64,000 bases of DNA, taken from NCBI RefSeq assembly GCF_002056795.1, contig NZ_CP020104.1:4783501-4847500 (forward strand), written 5' to 3'. The notes beneath the pieces were generated by a model. That model saw nothing but the letters and a program-made list of their open reading frames with translations, did not search any database and was not told the DNA's origin. The position numbers and the translations under genes are program-made. Of this stretch, positions 17,835 to 26,487 are shown piece by piece (position 1 is the stretch's first letter; each line of letters begins with the position of its first letter). The stretch comes from Spirosoma aerolatum (GTDB lineage: Bacteria; Bacteroidota; Bacteroidia; Cytophagales; Spirosomataceae).

Positions 17835-18947
17835 ATGAATTACAAATTACCTGTCCTTGTACTCTTAGCTGGACTGTTTTCGTACGGCTGTAAAACAGCG
17901 AAACTCCCCCATCAATCACTTCCTACTACTGCCAGCATTTCGCAGGAAGGGTTTCTTACCTGCTTTGCTCCCGGAACCTCGCTCAACAATCAACCCGTCT
18001 GGTGCGAAGCATCGGCGGTCTTGTTTGATGGGAAACATATACTGTTTGCCAACGACAAAGATATGCCTGCCGGTCAGAGTCCAGTTTTCATGAAAACACT
18101 CGACGATCTGGCCGATTCCACCAGCTCACCCACTTACCTCACACGCCCTATCTTCTCCTCAACCCGAAAGTATGAGGATTTCGCCCAGACGCCCGATCGC
18201 CGTTTTGTGCTGCTCACTACAGCATTCGACCGGGTAAAGTCGGGAAGTCATGACTGGGATAGTTACAACACCATTCTCTACTGGCGCAGTGGCGACGAAC
18301 AACATCCGCACGTACTTACCCCTGATGATACCAGCCGAACCTCAATAGCCTATCGCCAGCGCATCGCCCAGTTATTGACTACTTCGGAATTTCCGGGTGC
18401 AATTCCATACTTCAAGATTGAAGGGTTAGCCGCAACGGATAAGCAGCTCCTGTTCGGGATTCGTGAGGAAGGCAAATCGTACGAGAGCTTTACCTATCGG
18501 GCCAAAATCATCAGCGTGTCGTACCAGATCGAGAAAAAAGGCGATACGGAGCGTATTCGACTGGCCGACGACTGGAAAATTATTAACAACTTCGATATTG
18601 CCGCTGCTGAGCCCTCGCTACCCAAACCACTGGCTCTATCTAGTCTGGAGTATGATCCATACCGAGGGTGCTTCTGGCTATTGACATCGATGGAAGCGAA
18701 TGGCCAACTGGATGCCTATCTCTGGACCATCAGCCAGGCCGACTTATACGCAGGCAAACCATTTTCGTTGATGCGTAATGCCCAGGGCCAGCCGATTCAT
18801 ACGCCCGGCCACAAAGCCGAAGACCTGACCCCACTGGACCGAAACCGCCTACTGCTCATCAGTGACGACGACCGCACCCGAACAACCATTGGCACAACAA
18901 CCCGGCAACCTAATCAGGCAGCCTATACCATTTTAACAGTTAACTAA
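17835..18947 (+). CDS. Lipoprotein of unknown function
   Basis: A 370-residue protein with a lipoprotein signal (lipobox LFSYGC, Cys19). The mature part is beta-rich with aromatic and Asp-rich repeats (SSLEYDPYRGCFWLLTS, LTPLDRNRLLLISDDD), suggestive of a beta-propeller or esterase-like-phytase type fold, but no family is firmly recognised. It lies 109 bp downstream of the response regulator gene and ends at a strong terminator, so it could be either part of or a target of that two-component unit. That link is inference from position only. Confidence 0.6.
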   Translation: MNYKLPVLVLLAGLFSYGCKTAKLPHQSLPTTASISQEGFLTCFAPGTSLNNQPVWCEASAVLFDGKHILFANDKDMPAGQSPVFMKTLDDLADSTSSPTYLTRPIFSSTRKYEDFAQTPDRRFVLLTTAFDRVKSGSHDWDSYNTILYWRSGDEQHPHVLTPDDTSRTSIAYRQRIAQLLTTSEFPGAIPYFKIEGLAATDKQLLFGIREEGKSYESFTYRAKIISVSYQIEKKGDTERIRLADDWKIINNFDIAAAEPSLPKPLALSSLEYDPYRGCFWLLTSMEANGQLDAYLWTISQADLYAGKPFSLMRNAQGQPIHTPGHKAEDLTPLDRNRLLLISDDDRTRTTIGTTTRQPNQAAYTILTVN

Positions 18948-18962
18948 GCTGAGGTCTCTAAA

Positions 18963-19000
18963 CAAAACTGCCCGAAAGTTTAAGCTTTCGGGCAGTTTTG
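18963..19000. terminator. Bidirectional terminator
   Basis: CAAAACTGCCCGAAAG (18963-18978) pairs perfectly with CTTTCGGGCAGTTTTG (18985-19000). It has a 6-base loop and A/T-rich stem bases, and sits between the converging lipoprotein (+) and lipase-like (-) genes. Confidence 0.88.
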
Positions 19001-19044
19001 TGCTCGTCCGTAATTCAATCATAAACGAGCAACACCTACAACTT

Positions 19045-20241
19045 TTATTGAATCGAACCAAAGAACGAGTACGTACCCGTGATGAAGGGAACAATGCCCG
19101 TAGCATGGGTTGCACCCGACATGGTGATCAGTTCTACATTCGTGGCGCCACGCTTCTGCATGGCCTCATAGGCATTCTTTGAGTTCAGGTAGAACACGAT
19201 TTCGTCAGCATCACCATGATACAATTGAGTGCGGGTTCGGGGTTTCCAGTCATGGATATCATTATCCTGCACTGCTGCCAGAAAAGCCTTGTCCGTCCCA
19301 TCGTTGACAGCCTGTTTGAAGCTATCCGTAAACGCCTGATTCAGGCTAATGCTGATGGCTGCATTTTTCCCCGATGCAGCCACCTGCGACGCATACGGTT
19401 CTTTAAAATAATAGCTCATGGGGCGGTTCAGACCATAAATTCGGTCGTATGTAAGAAGCACCCAGATGTACAGCCGATTAATACTAGCGTCTCCACCGGT
19501 TTTCTGATTCAGAATATAGCTCATAAACGCTGGCTTGTCGTAGGCACCCGCCCCACAACTCGATGCGACCAGATTGAACTCAGTGCCAGCTTCTTCCTCT
19601 ATTTTTTTCTGTAGCGCCATCGTTGCATAGCCTCCTTCCGAATAGCCAGCCAGAAACAGGCGACTGTCCCAATTTAGGCGTTGACTCTTCAGAAACTCAC
19701 GCGTGGCCCGCAGCATGTCGAGCGATGCTGTGGCCAGACCGCTGCGATGTTCATAAGTATGAGGCAAGTCTTTCGAGGCTCCATAGCCAATGTAGTCGGG
19801 CGCTGCGATAATATACCCCTGGGAGGCAAACACCGATCCAAATGTATAGGCTTCGCTACTGGGACCGAAGTTTGAGGGAGCGTCAGATTCACTGGTGATT
19901 GTCCCATGCTGCATACTTAGCAATGGCACGGCTGTTGTTGTGGTCGGTATTAATAAGGCTCCAGATGCTTTCACCGGCTTACCATCCGTATTGGTGGTCA
20001 TATATTCCAGTCGGTAAGCTTTGATACCATAGCGGATAAATACTTGTAGAAGCGAATTCACGCCCGTAAAACGACTCCGTAACTGATCTGTTGAATACTC
20101 TCCGATCAACGAGCTGTTTACTAAAACGGCGGGTTGTGTAGGTATTACGGCGCTATCGCTATCGACCGTTTTACAGGCCATTGGCGCGAAAAGTAATACG
20201 CCCCCTAAAAAAAGAGTTAGTAATGATTTGGTAAATAACAT
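19045..20241 (-). CDS. Alpha/beta-hydrolase lipoprotein, secretory-lipase-like
   Basis: A 398-residue lipoprotein (lipobox region FAPMAC, Cys23). The alpha/beta-hydrolase core shows the oxyanion region LLSMQHG, the nucleophile elbow AGYSEGGYA, an Asp motif YHGDADEIV and a His motif GATHATG near the C-terminus, in the correct order. The layout resembles the secretory-lipase (LIP) family and fungal-type lipases, so ester or lipid hydrolysis at the outer membrane or outside the cell is likely; the substrate is unknown. It is monocistronic, with a long AT-rich upstream region. Confidence 0.82.
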   Translation of the reverse strand: MLFTKSLLTLFLGGVLLFAPMACKTVDSDSAVIPTQPAVLVNSSLIGEYSTDQLRSRFTGVNSLLQVFIRYGIKAYRLEYMTTNTDGKPVKASGALLIPTTTTAVPLLSMQHGTITSESDAPSNFGPSSEAYTFGSVFASQGYIIAAPDYIGYGASKDLPHTYEHRSGLATASLDMLRATREFLKSQRLNWDSRLFLAGYSEGGYATMALQKKIEEEAGTEFNLVASSCGAGAYDKPAFMSYILNQKTGGDASINRLYIWVLLTYDRIYGLNRPMSYYFKEPYASQVAASGKNAAISISLNQAFTDSFKQAVNDGTDKAFLAAVQDNDIHDWKPRTRTQLYHGDADEIVFYLNSKNAYEAMQKRGATNVELITMSGATHATGIVPFITGTYSFFGSIQ

Positions 20242-20678
20242 GAGGTAGTAACCAATTGAGAAGCTATTTATTCAACGCTTTTTTGTTCACTTTCGTTTAT
20301 CTGAACGAGCTTAAAACGATCAATATCCTTTCAAAAAAAAGACCTCATTATCAATGCATTACAAAGGTTGCAAAATAAATACTCTACCCATAGTATAAAG
20401 CGTTTGACCTAGTCGAGTAGTAGTGTAGACCAGAAACGTTACAACAGATATCAGTTTTGTAGAACCCTTTCCACAACTATATGCATCTTACTTCCCGGTT
20501 ACTCTATCAAACTACTTCGTTATATTGACCCTTATTCAGTATTTTCGATTTAACCAATTCAAATTAACTAACTATCTATCAGCCACTTAGTCTAAACCAC
20601 ATCAAAAAGGCGAGATCCCAAGGATTAAACTGGTACAGGGTTTGGGTATCTATAAGCAATACCAATATTCACAACGCT
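20242..20678. other. Divergent gap with no recognisable gene
   Basis: About 437 bp between the lipase-like gene (-) and the OmpA-type gene (+). AT-rich, with an A8 tract near 20333-20340. No open frame, convincing TAnnTTTG promoter or stable hairpin was found. It should hold the promoters of both flanking genes. Confidence 0.5.
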
Positions 20679-21383
20679 ATGAATCATGAACTAAAATCTG
20701 TTGCAACAAAGGCATTAGCTATTCCACTGGCATTTTCTCTGCTGACTGGAAATGTGGCTTGTGCCCAACAGAAAAAACTGAACAAGACCCAGAAAGGTGC
20801 TATAGTGGGAGCCAGCGGTGGTGCTGTTATTGGAGGCATGATTGGCAAGAGTACAGGAAAAACCGCTATGGGAGCTATTTTGGGCGCTACTGTCGGGGGC
20901 GCAGCCGGTGCTGTTATTGGCCGACGGATGGATAAACGTGCTGAGGAAATACAACGTCAGATGCCCAATGCTCAAGTCGATCGGGTAGGTGAAGGAATTA
21001 AAGTTTCACTCGGTTCAGACATCCTATTCGACGTGGATTCGTATGCTTTAAAGCCTTCAACCAAACAGCAACTGGTTGAATTTGCGCAGACGCTTAACAA
21101 GGAAGAAGAAACAGATATTCTAGTGGAGGGGCATGCCGATGCTACTGGTTCGGCGGACCATAACCTCAAATTATCCCAGCAACGAGCAAATGCCGTGGCT
21201 GACTTTCTGGAAGCTCAGGGTGTGAAAACATCCCGTGTCGATGAGAAAGGCTATGGCGAATCGCAACCTATTGCCGACAATGCAACCGCATCAGGCCGTC
21301 AAAGAAACCGACGCGTCGACATAGCCATTTTTGCTAACAAAAAAATGCAACGTGATGCAAAAAACGGCAAGCTTAGCGAATAA
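20679..21383 (+). CDS. OmpA-family protein with glycine-zipper domain
   Basis: A 234-residue envelope protein. Signal region (1-30, with a Cys at NVACAQQ that could be lipidated), a glycine-zipper segment (about 39-82: GAIVGASGGAVIGGMIG and GAILGATVGGAAGAVIG), then an OmpA-like peptidoglycan-binding domain (ILFDVDSYALKPSTK, EGHADATGSADHN, RANAVADFL, and the closing NRRVDIAI). It probably anchors the outer membrane to peptidoglycan. This zipper plus OmpA layout is common in stress-induced envelope proteins. A terminator-like hairpin follows, then three small stress-type genes on the same strand. Confidence 0.9.
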   Translation: MNHELKSVATKALAIPLAFSLLTGNVACAQQKKLNKTQKGAIVGASGGAVIGGMIGKSTGKTAMGAILGATVGGAAGAVIGRRMDKRAEEIQRQMPNAQVDRVGEGIKVSLGSDILFDVDSYALKPSTKQQLVEFAQTLNKEEETDILVEGHADATGSADHNLKLSQQRANAVADFLEAQGVKTSRVDEKGYGESQPIADNATASGRQRNRRVDIAIFANKKMQRDAKNGKLSE

Positions 21384-21388
21384 ACCTG

Positions 21389-21422
21389 GCATAGGGTTAG
21401 GAGGAGACTTCTAACCCTATGC
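21389..21422. terminator. Hairpin after the OmpA-type gene
   Basis: GCATAGGGTTAG (21389-21400) pairs perfectly with CTAACCCTATGC (21411-21422) around a 10-base loop. No T-run follows, so it may be a partial terminator or an RNA-stabilising 3' hairpin. Confidence 0.55.
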
Positions 21423-21445
21423 TACTAAACTAGAACGTAAAGCCG

Positions 21446-21658
21446 ATGGATAAGCCCAAAAAAGGAGATAAAGTGAGTTGGAAATACGGAAAAGGGAAAG
21501 CAGAGGGCACCATTGCAGAAGTCCATACCAACGATGTAGAACGTACCGTTCAGGGCGCTACGGTCAAGCGGAAGGGATCGACCGACGAACCAGCCCTGAT
21601 CATCAAACAAGACCGGAAGCGAATTATCAAGTCAGCTAGCGAAGTAACAAAACTATAA
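21446..21658 (+). CDS. DUF2945 / HVA1 TUDOR-like small protein
   Basis: A 70-residue cytoplasmic protein. KGDKVSWKYGKGKAEGTIAEV and the following KRKGSTDEPALIIKQ and RIIKSASEV blocks are typical of DUF2945 (hypervirulence-associated, TUDOR-like fold). Molecular function is not established. It is the first of three small genes (with DUF3140 8 bp downstream) next to an OmpA-type gene and GlgX, a grouping seen in stress-related regions. Confidence 0.85.
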   Translation: MDKPKKGDKVSWKYGKGKAEGTIAEVHTNDVERTVQGATVKRKGSTDEPALIIKQDRKRIIKSASEVTKL

Positions 21659-21666
21659 ACTGAGTT

Positions 21667-22011
21667 ATGATAGCAACGCTCGATGAACAAGAGAAAAAGG
21701 AGATTAGGCATACGTTCGGCAAGTTGATCAATATGTCGGCCTCTACACTAACAAAGTGGTTGCAAACCGAAGAATCTAAATCTGTTGGTCAAACAAAAGA
21801 CGGTCACAAGGAGTCTATAGGTCATCAGTCAGGAAAACGTATTATCGATATTTTACAAAAGAAGGTCGATGAACTTACGGAAAGCGACTATGAGCATATA
21901 CAAAAAGTAATTGGTTATGTGAAACGACATAGCGCTCAGCGCCCCGAACACGTAGCTGATTCAAATTGGACTTATTCGCTCAAAAACTGGGGGCATGACC
22001 CCGAAAAATAA
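21667..22011 (+). CDS. DUF3140 domain protein
   Basis: A 114-residue cytoplasmic, mostly helical protein with the DUF3140 pattern: FGKLINMSASTLTKWLQTEES, then KRIIDILQKKVDELTESDYEH and a closing SNWTYSLKNWGHDP. It has been called DNA-binding in some annotations, but this is not shown here. It starts 8 bp after the DUF2945 stop and is probably cotranscribed with it. Both families often occur together in bacteria. Confidence 0.83.
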   Translation: MIATLDEQEKKEIRHTFGKLINMSASTLTKWLQTEESKSVGQTKDGHKESIGHQSGKRIIDILQKKVDELTESDYEHIQKVIGYVKRHSAQRPEHVADSNWTYSLKNWGHDPEK

Positions 22012-22100
22012 AAGCTGCTTGTCAGACGGCTTAACTTTCTGATTTACTCAACTCGAAACGTTACGAAATTTTTCTGATCTAGTACAACCTACACAACGTT

Positions 22101-22556
22101 ATGAATGTGAAAGTAACCCGGAGTGAAATCCTCGATCAACTTAGTCGCTTGTTAACGCTTAATCGTGATGCCGAAAAGGGGTATCAGGAAGCATCGGAAC
22201 ATGTCGACAGCCATGAATTAAAATCATTACTACTTACCCAATCGCGTCAACGGGCCGAGTTTGCCCTTGAACTGGATCGCGAAATCCGAACACTGGGCGG
22301 TGAACCTGACGACAGTACAAGCCTGACTGCCGATCTGCATCGCGCCTGGATTAATATAAAATCAGCATTTGCCACCAATGATGATAAAGCCGTTGTACAG
22401 GAATGCCACCGGGGTGACCAGGAAGCCCTAAACAATTATAATTCTGTACTTCAGGAAACTGACTTAGTAGCCAGTACTCGAGAGTTGCTGCTTCGCCAGA
22501 AACAGAGTATCGACTCGGCCAATTCTACAATGGCCCGTCTGGCCTTGGTAGTGTAG
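22101..22556 (+). CDS. PA2169/DUF2383 four-helix-bundle protein
   Basis: A 151-residue helical protein matching DUF2383: LNRDAEKGYQEASEHVDSHE, SRQRAEFALELDREIRTLGG and CHRGDQEALNNYNSVLQ. The fold is a ferritin-like four-helix bundle; Glu and His positions hint at metal binding, but no function is established. It follows DUF3140 after 89 bp and is followed directly by a rho-independent terminator at 22569. Confidence 0.85.
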   Translation: MNVKVTRSEILDQLSRLLTLNRDAEKGYQEASEHVDSHELKSLLLTQSRQRAEFALELDREIRTLGGEPDDSTSLTADLHRAWINIKSAFATNDDKAVVQECHRGDQEALNNYNSVLQETDLVASTRELLLRQKQSIDSANSTMARLALVV

Positions 22557-22568
22557 TGAATGGTGGGA

Positions 22569-22604
22569 TTGGAAAGCCTGCTCCCTTTGGGGGTAGGCTT
22601 TTTT
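22569..22604 (+). terminator. Rho-independent terminator before glgX
   Basis: AAGCCTGCTCCC pairs with GGGGGTAGGCTT (one G-T wobble) and is followed by TTTTT. Its presence shows that any glgX start upstream of it (for example the ATG at 22556) is not used. Confidence 0.85.
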
Positions 22605-22684
22605 GTGTTTATACATTTACTCAAACAATCCCCTCTCACGCTCAGTTAAGCAACAAAACCATTATTCTCTACGCAAAAAACGTT

Positions 22685-24823
22685 ATGAGTAAAGTATCTA
22701 AAGAAAAATCTATAACAAGCTCGTTTACTACCAAGCCGGGTAAACCTTATCCACTTGGAGCCTCCTACGATGGTGAAGGCGTAAACTTTGCCCTGTTTAG
22801 TGAAAATGCAACCGCTGTTACGCTTTGTTTATACGACCCAGCGAATCCCGCCGAGGAAACGGCCCACATTCCGCTTATTGAGCGAACCGATCTGGTCTGG
22901 CACATTTATCTGGATGGTTTAAAGCCAGGTCAACTATATGGTTTCCGGGTCGATGGACCTTATGATCCAGCTTCGGGTCACTATTTTAACCCGGCCAAAC
23001 TACTGCTCGATCCGTATGCACGTGCCATTCATGCTCCGGTTAATCATAATGATGACTGGCTGGGTTACGACTATGGCGAACTGTCGTCGGATACCGTTGG
23101 CGTTGAACCGCATCAAACAACACTGATTCGAAGCGAAAAAGACAGTGGTCCTTCAATGCCCAAGAGTATTGTTATTGACCCGGATTTCGATTGGGAAGAC
23201 GACACGGCTCCGGCCATTCCCTTACATCGGTCAATTATTTATGAAGTGCATGTAAAGGGCTTTACCTACCAGCATCCCACCATCGACGAGTCGATTCGGG
23301 GCACCTACGCAGGGCTGGGCTCGCCTGAAAGCGTGGATTATCTGAAGAAATTAGGCATCACGGCCGTCGAACTATTACCTGTCCATCAATTCACCGACGA
23401 AAGCTACTGGGGCTACAACAGCATCGGCTTTTTTGCTCCACAAAACACGTATTCGTCTGCCGGTATGATGGGGCAACAGGTGATGGAGTTTAAGCAGATG
23501 GTCAAAAACCTCCATAAAGCAGGTATTGAAGTTATTCTGGATGTTGTCTATAATCATACCGCCGAAGGCAATCAGATGGGCCCTACCCTATCCTTTAAAG
23601 GAATCGACAACCGGGTATATTACCATCAGGTAGGCGACAATCCAGAATATTACATGGACTACACAGGCACTGGCAACACATTCAATTTGAGCCACCCGCG
23701 CGTGTTACAGCTTGTGATGGACAGCCTGCGCTATTGGGTTACCGATATGCACGTAGATGGGTTCCGCTTCGATTTAGCATCGGCGCTGATTCGAACTGAC
23801 GAAGAATTTGGCAGTGTTTCCGCTTTCCTGGATACGGTTGCTCAAGACCCAATTCTGGCTCAGGTAAAATTGATTGCCGAACCCTGGGATATTCATTCGT
23901 ATCATGTGGGCGGTTTCCCGGTTCGATGGTCGGAATGGAACGGCAAATACCGCGATACCCTCCGGGCTTTCTGGAAGGGGGATCCCGGCAAAGCAGCCGA
24001 AACCGCTACTCGAATCCTGGGTAGCCCTGATTTATATGCGAATGATGGTCGATCTCCAGCCAATAGCATTAACCTCATTACGGCTCATGATGGCTTCACG
24101 CTCAACGACCTTGTTACCTACAACGAGAAACATAACGAAGCCAACGGCGAAGACAACCGCGATGGATCAAACGATAATTTAAGCTGGAACTGCGGAGTCG
24201 AAGGGCCTACCGACGATCCGTCTGTAAATGAACTTCGTGAGCGTCAGAAACGAAACTTCCTGACCACCATGATGCTCAGTCAGGGAACACCTATGATTGT
24301 CATGGGTGATGAGTACGGTCGTACGCAACAAGGGAACAACAACGGCTACAATCAGGACAGCCCAATTAGCTGGATGGATTGGCAGTGGACTGAACAGCAA
24401 CAGGCTCTTTTTGAATTCACAAGCCAGCTTACCGCCTTGCGTCAGGCGACTCCCCTACTTAGCCGACGACGTTTTTTTGGTACCGAACAGATTGCTTATG
24501 TGCGTCCTGATGGTCTGGAAATGACGGGCGATGATTTCAATAACCCAAACACTCACTGTCTGGCTCTGTTTATCGATGGTCTTCGGGTTACCGAACAAAC
24601 CGAAGATGGCCAGGACGTGGGCGACGAACAACTACTCTGGATTCTGAACGCCTATTGGGAAGACATTCCATTTAAACTCCCGAAAATAGACCGAAAACGG
24701 GCGTCGTGGGAAGTTATTGTCGATACCACTAGGGGGCAGGTTCATCCACAAGGAGAGGCCGTTAAAGGTGGCAGCACCATAACGGTTGGGGGCCGTTCAT
24801 CAATGCTTCTGAGGCTCGCATAA
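22685..24823 (+). CDS. glgX: Glycogen debranching enzyme GlgX
   Basis: A 712-residue GH13 enzyme. An N-terminal CBM48 domain (PLGASYDGEGVNFALFS) precedes the catalytic barrel with region I DVVYNHT, region II GFRFDLAS (nucleophile Asp363), region III IAEPWD (acid/base Glu399) and region IV TAHDGFTLND (Asp469). GlgX hydrolyses alpha-1,6 branches of glycogen or limit dextrins. The start was taken at the ATG at 22685 because a terminator lies in the frame extension upstream. A large bidirectional terminator follows. No other glycogen gene is in the window; it sits among stress-type genes. Confidence 0.95.
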   Translation: MSKVSKEKSITSSFTTKPGKPYPLGASYDGEGVNFALFSENATAVTLCLYDPANPAEETAHIPLIERTDLVWHIYLDGLKPGQLYGFRVDGPYDPASGHYFNPAKLLLDPYARAIHAPVNHNDDWLGYDYGELSSDTVGVEPHQTTLIRSEKDSGPSMPKSIVIDPDFDWEDDTAPAIPLHRSIIYEVHVKGFTYQHPTIDESIRGTYAGLGSPESVDYLKKLGITAVELLPVHQFTDESYWGYNSIGFFAPQNTYSSAGMMGQQVMEFKQMVKNLHKAGIEVILDVVYNHTAEGNQMGPTLSFKGIDNRVYYHQVGDNPEYYMDYTGTGNTFNLSHPRVLQLVMDSLRYWVTDMHVDGFRFDLASALIRTDEEFGSVSAFLDTVAQDPILAQVKLIAEPWDIHSYHVGGFPVRWSEWNGKYRDTLRAFWKGDPGKAAETATRILGSPDLYANDGRSPANSINLITAHDGFTLNDLVTYNEKHNEANGEDNRDGSNDNLSWNCGVEGPTDDPSVNELRERQKRNFLTTMMLSQGTPMIVMGDEYGRTQQGNNNGYNQDSPISWMDWQWTEQQQALFEFTSQLTALRQATPLLSRRRFFGTEQIAYVRPDGLEMTGDDFNNPNTHCLALFIDGLRVTEQTEDGQDVGDEQLLWILNAYWEDIPFKLPKIDRKRASWEVIVDTTRGQVHPQGEAVKGGSTITVGGRSSMLLRLA

Positions 24824-24828
24824 AACAT

Positions 24829-24900
24829 AAAAGCAAAAGTGCCGAATGGGGTAAAGGTTATACAAATCGTTCCTTTACTCCGTTCGGCACTTTTGCTTTT
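24829..24900. terminator. Large bidirectional terminator
   Basis: An 18-bp outer stem (AAAAGCAAAAGTGCCGAA, 24829-24846, with its exact complement at 24883-24900) encloses a second 10-bp stem (24848-24857 with 24872-24881, one wobble). It separates glgX (+) from the flavin-type gene (-). Confidence 0.88.
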
Positions 24901-24916
24901 TGCTTTTATATCTTGC

Positions 24917-25420
24917 CTAATTATAGACCTTCTTATTTTCACCCATATCGGGTGGGGTACCGGTAACCAGGGCAGCAGCCTGCTGAAATAAGCGTACCAT
25001 TCGGCTATCGCTGGCACTCCAATACTCTGCCATATCGATATGAACCTTCAGCAAAATCAGATCGGGATCATCTTTCCCTTTTGGAAACCACGCTTTAGCC
25101 TGTGGATTCCATAGTTCATCCACTTTTGCTCGATCGTCCAGCTCTTCAGCATGACCCGATACCGACACATAATCTGCGTTGCTAACGTCGGCAAATGACA
25201 GATTCACGCGATGGTCGTTGTGGTCAATCTGATCGACTTTGGGTGATGTCCGATTCGTAAAGAACCAGATGGTTCCCTCTTCATCGACTTGGAGGGCAGC
25301 CATCGGCCGACTAACCAGTTTACCCTCCTGATCAATGGTTGTCATCATAGTAATACGAATGTCCTCAATCAAATCACGGACTTTCTCCAACTGTTTGTTG
25401 ATCTGTTGTTTTGTTTCCAT
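24917..25420 (-). CDS. Pyridoxamine 5'-phosphate oxidase-like general stress protein
   Basis: A 167-residue split-barrel FMN-binding protein resembling general stress protein 26. Diagnostic stretches are ITMMTTIDQEGKLVSRPM, GTIWFFTNRTSPKVD, VNLSFADVSNADYVSVSG and the closing ILLKVHIDMAEYWSASDS. The family is not a true PdxH; most members bind flavin or F420 and are induced by stress. It lies upstream of nothing on its strand except the Cys-rich bundle gene 105 bp away. Cytoplasmic. Confidence 0.88.
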   Translation of the reverse strand: METKQQINKQLEKVRDLIEDIRITMMTTIDQEGKLVSRPMAALQVDEEGTIWFFTNRTSPKVDQIDHNDHRVNLSFADVSNADYVSVSGHAEELDDRAKVDELWNPQAKAWFPKGKDDPDLILLKVHIDMAEYWSASDSRMVRLFQQAAALVTGTPPDMGENKKVYN

Positions 25421-25524
25421 AACGTTTAAAAAAATCGTCAGCCAGTAGCTGCCAGCCCATAGTGAGGTACATACCTAGCTACGACTGTTAACTATCGACT
25501 GACAATTGATAATTATCGACTAAG

Positions 25525-25941
25525 TTAATTATATAGCGTTTGACGCAGATCGATACCGTAAAATAAGGATGCTGGGGTTGTTACGGGATTTTTAGCTTCC
25601 AAATCGGTTTGATACCCCATATCGATGATATTGACACAACAGCAGATGGTCTGCTGACAGCTGGCATAAATCTGATTAGCGCGTTCGGTATTACACTGAC
25701 TTACTTCCTGTGCACATTTCTCACAGACCTCAATGCAGGCTTTAGCCAACAGACGAGCGTTCTCAGAGCCTCGTACGTATAAAGTGGCCAGGTTCCGGCA
25801 CATATCGGCACAATCGAGGGTAAGGAATATGCTGCGGTACCAGTTCTCGATGTCTTCTGCATTCGAACATTCCGTTGCGAACTGATTGCACAGAGCAGAA
25901 CAGCCTATCAAAGAGTCGTAAATCGTTTTTTTCCAGATCAT
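25525..25941 (-). CDS. Cys-rich four-helix-bundle copper-binding-type protein (DUF326)
   Basis: A 138-residue helical protein with many cysteines spaced CxxxC or CxxC (IGCSALC, LDCADMC, KACIEVCEKC, SQC, TICCC), as in the DUF326 / cytosolic copper storage protein family. These store Cu(I) inside the bundle. The start is the ATG at 25941 (WKKTIYDSL); the longer frame to 26058 overlaps the next gene and has no family support. It belongs to the block of stress-type genes around glgX. Confidence 0.85.
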   Translation of the reverse strand: MIWKKTIYDSLIGCSALCNQFATECSNAEDIENWYRSIFLTLDCADMCRNLATLYVRGSENARLLAKACIEVCEKCAQEVSQCNTERANQIYASCQQTICCCVNIIDMGYQTDLEAKNPVTTPASLFYGIDLRQTLYN

Positions 25942-25981
25942 TGTCAACAGGTAGTTAGGTAGTGTTTTGTTGGGAGTACGA

Positions 25982-26191
25982 TCAGGCGTAGAGCTGATCA
26001 TTTTTGATGGTCCATTCATTGGAGCGTTCAAGGCGAGCCCAGCGACGGGCTTCATCAACGCTAATCATAATAATATGCTGCTGATCTAACTGCCCTTGTT
26101 CCTGCAGTTGATTTGCAATTTCAATCGCTTTTGCCCGTATTCTTGGACTTAGTGAACGCATGGCCGCCGGAAAATGAGTAATAGACCACAT
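25982..26191 (-). CDS. Small stress-type protein of unknown function
   Basis: A 69-residue protein: MWSITHFPAAM then RIRAKAIEIANQLQEQG and DEARRWARLERS. This pattern (aromatic-Pro start, a helix with AIEIAN, then a second helix ending near AxxWA) is common in small cytoplasmic proteins of Bacteroidota and Proteobacteria, without assigned function. The C-terminus WTIKND resembles the start of DUF2188-like sequences. It is 40 bp upstream of the copper-bundle gene and likely cotranscribed with it. Confidence 0.6.
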   Translation of the reverse strand: MWSITHFPAAMRSLSPRIRAKAIEIANQLQEQGQLDQQHIIMISVDEARRWARLERSNEWTIKNDQLYA

Positions 26192-26410
26192 AGCTTAGAT
26201 TAGTAGGTTATCGAATACTATGCTTTTTTTATGCCATATATATCAGCAACTTAACATACTTCAACTTTACAGGCAGCAATGCACTAATTACCAATAGTTT
26301 ACAACTTATTCAGAATTTGTTTTTTTATATATTATACAGCAAGCATCCATTTTTAAAAAGATTTTTTTGTGGAAGATTGTGTATAATTTTACTCAATTGA
26401 TTCCACAAAA

Positions 26411-26438
26411 AAACCAGCTTTCTACAGAAAGCTGGTTG
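26411..26438 (-). terminator. Terminator after the receiver-PAS-kinase gene
   Basis: AACCAGCTTT (26412-26421) pairs with AAAGCTGGTT (26428-26437). On the minus strand it is followed by a T-run (the AAAAAA at 26407-26412 on the plus strand), so it terminates the kinase transcript 50 bp past its stop. Confidence 0.8.
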
Positions 26439-26487
26439 AAACGTAACCTGTTGAATCGGTGTGATTAATCTGTTTATAAACCCAATT

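Noticed and set aside
22556..22684. Longer GlgX start at the ATG at 22556
   Set aside because: It overlaps the DUF2383 stop and contains a rho-independent terminator, and the added residues do not look like a GlgX N-terminus.
25942..26058. N-terminal extension of the copper-bundle protein to 26058
   Set aside because: It overlaps the coding sequence of the small 69-residue protein and has no similarity to the family.
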